DNA of 5,179 nt from positions 1 through 5,179 of the forward strand of contig CALBXV010000675.1 in the NCBI GenBank assembly GCA_937890045.1, in the 5' to 3' direction. The stretch's first letter is position 1. Every line of letters starts with the position of its first letter. This document shows positions 5,178 to 5,179 of the stretch, in pieces. The notes under the pieces were generated by a model, which worked only from the letters and a program-made list of their open reading frames with translations, made no database searches and was not told the DNA's origin. The translations under genes were made by a program, and so were the position numbers. The stretch is from an uncultured archaeon. GTDB lineage: Archaea > Thermoproteota > Nitrososphaeria > Nitrososphaerales > CALBXV01.

Positions 5178-5179
5178 TG
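5177..5179 (+). CDS. Start codon of a further gene, cut by the window end
   Basis: The stop of the GNAT-like gene and this ATG overlap as TAATG, the same junction as between the gp11-like and gp12-like genes, and a good SD precedes it. Only the start codon is visible. By T7 gene order an internal virion protein (gp14-like) would be expected next, but that is a prediction, not an observation. Confidence 0.6.

Noticed and set aside
1..5179. CRISPR array, insertion sequence, integrase or attachment site
   Set aside because: The only arrays are in-frame coding repeats without spacers, and no transposase, integrase, terminal inverted repeat or target duplication is visible.

Overview
This window looks like part of the late, structural module of a lytic, podovirus-like tailed phage, roughly 40% GC by eye. 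All supported genes lie on the + strand, closely packed or overlapping. The order resembles the T7 block gene 10 (capsid), terminator Tphi, 11 (tail tubular A), 12 (tail tubular B), 13 (GNAT-like morphogenesis protein). The proteins are clearly divergent, and the capsid looks closer to the HK97-fold 'phage capsid protein' group seen in many environmental podoviruses than to T7 gp10. The host cannot be named; Shine-Dalgarno (SD) sites such as GGAGGA, AAGGAG and AGGTGATC show a standard bacterial anti-SD.

Layout. 12-407 encodes a very basic protein (51 of 131 residues Lys/Arg) built from two unrelated families of 11-residue tandem repeats. It occupies the position, just before the capsid gene, where many podoviruses encode a scaffold. 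408-537 is a 130-nt leader with nested direct repeats and small inverted repeats. 538-1425 is the major capsid protein. 1442-1864 is a small beta-rich protein, a candidate head decoration/cement protein. 1880-1906 is a GC-rich hairpin with a UUCG loop and short U-run, placed like T7 Tphi; it also buries the only SD-like sequence of the next gene.

After the hairpin come a gp11-like head-tail adaptor (1909-2496) and a gp12-like tail tube/nozzle protein (2496-4556). A 78-residue zinc-ribbon protein (4553-4789) follows, then a GNAT-fold protein in the gp13 position (4725-5177). The start codon of a further gene lies at 5177-5179, at the window edge.

Together the genes would build the capsid shell and its surface or interior proteins, then the tail nozzle and its assembly factors. 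The capsid and decoration genes mainly use CGN arginine codons, whereas gp12 mainly uses AGA/AGG. This fits a high-expression capsid segment insulated from lower-expression tail genes by the hairpin. The least explained parts are the repeat protein with its leader, the hairpin that may control both transcription and translation, and the zinc-ribbon gene overlapping the GNAT gene by 65 nt.
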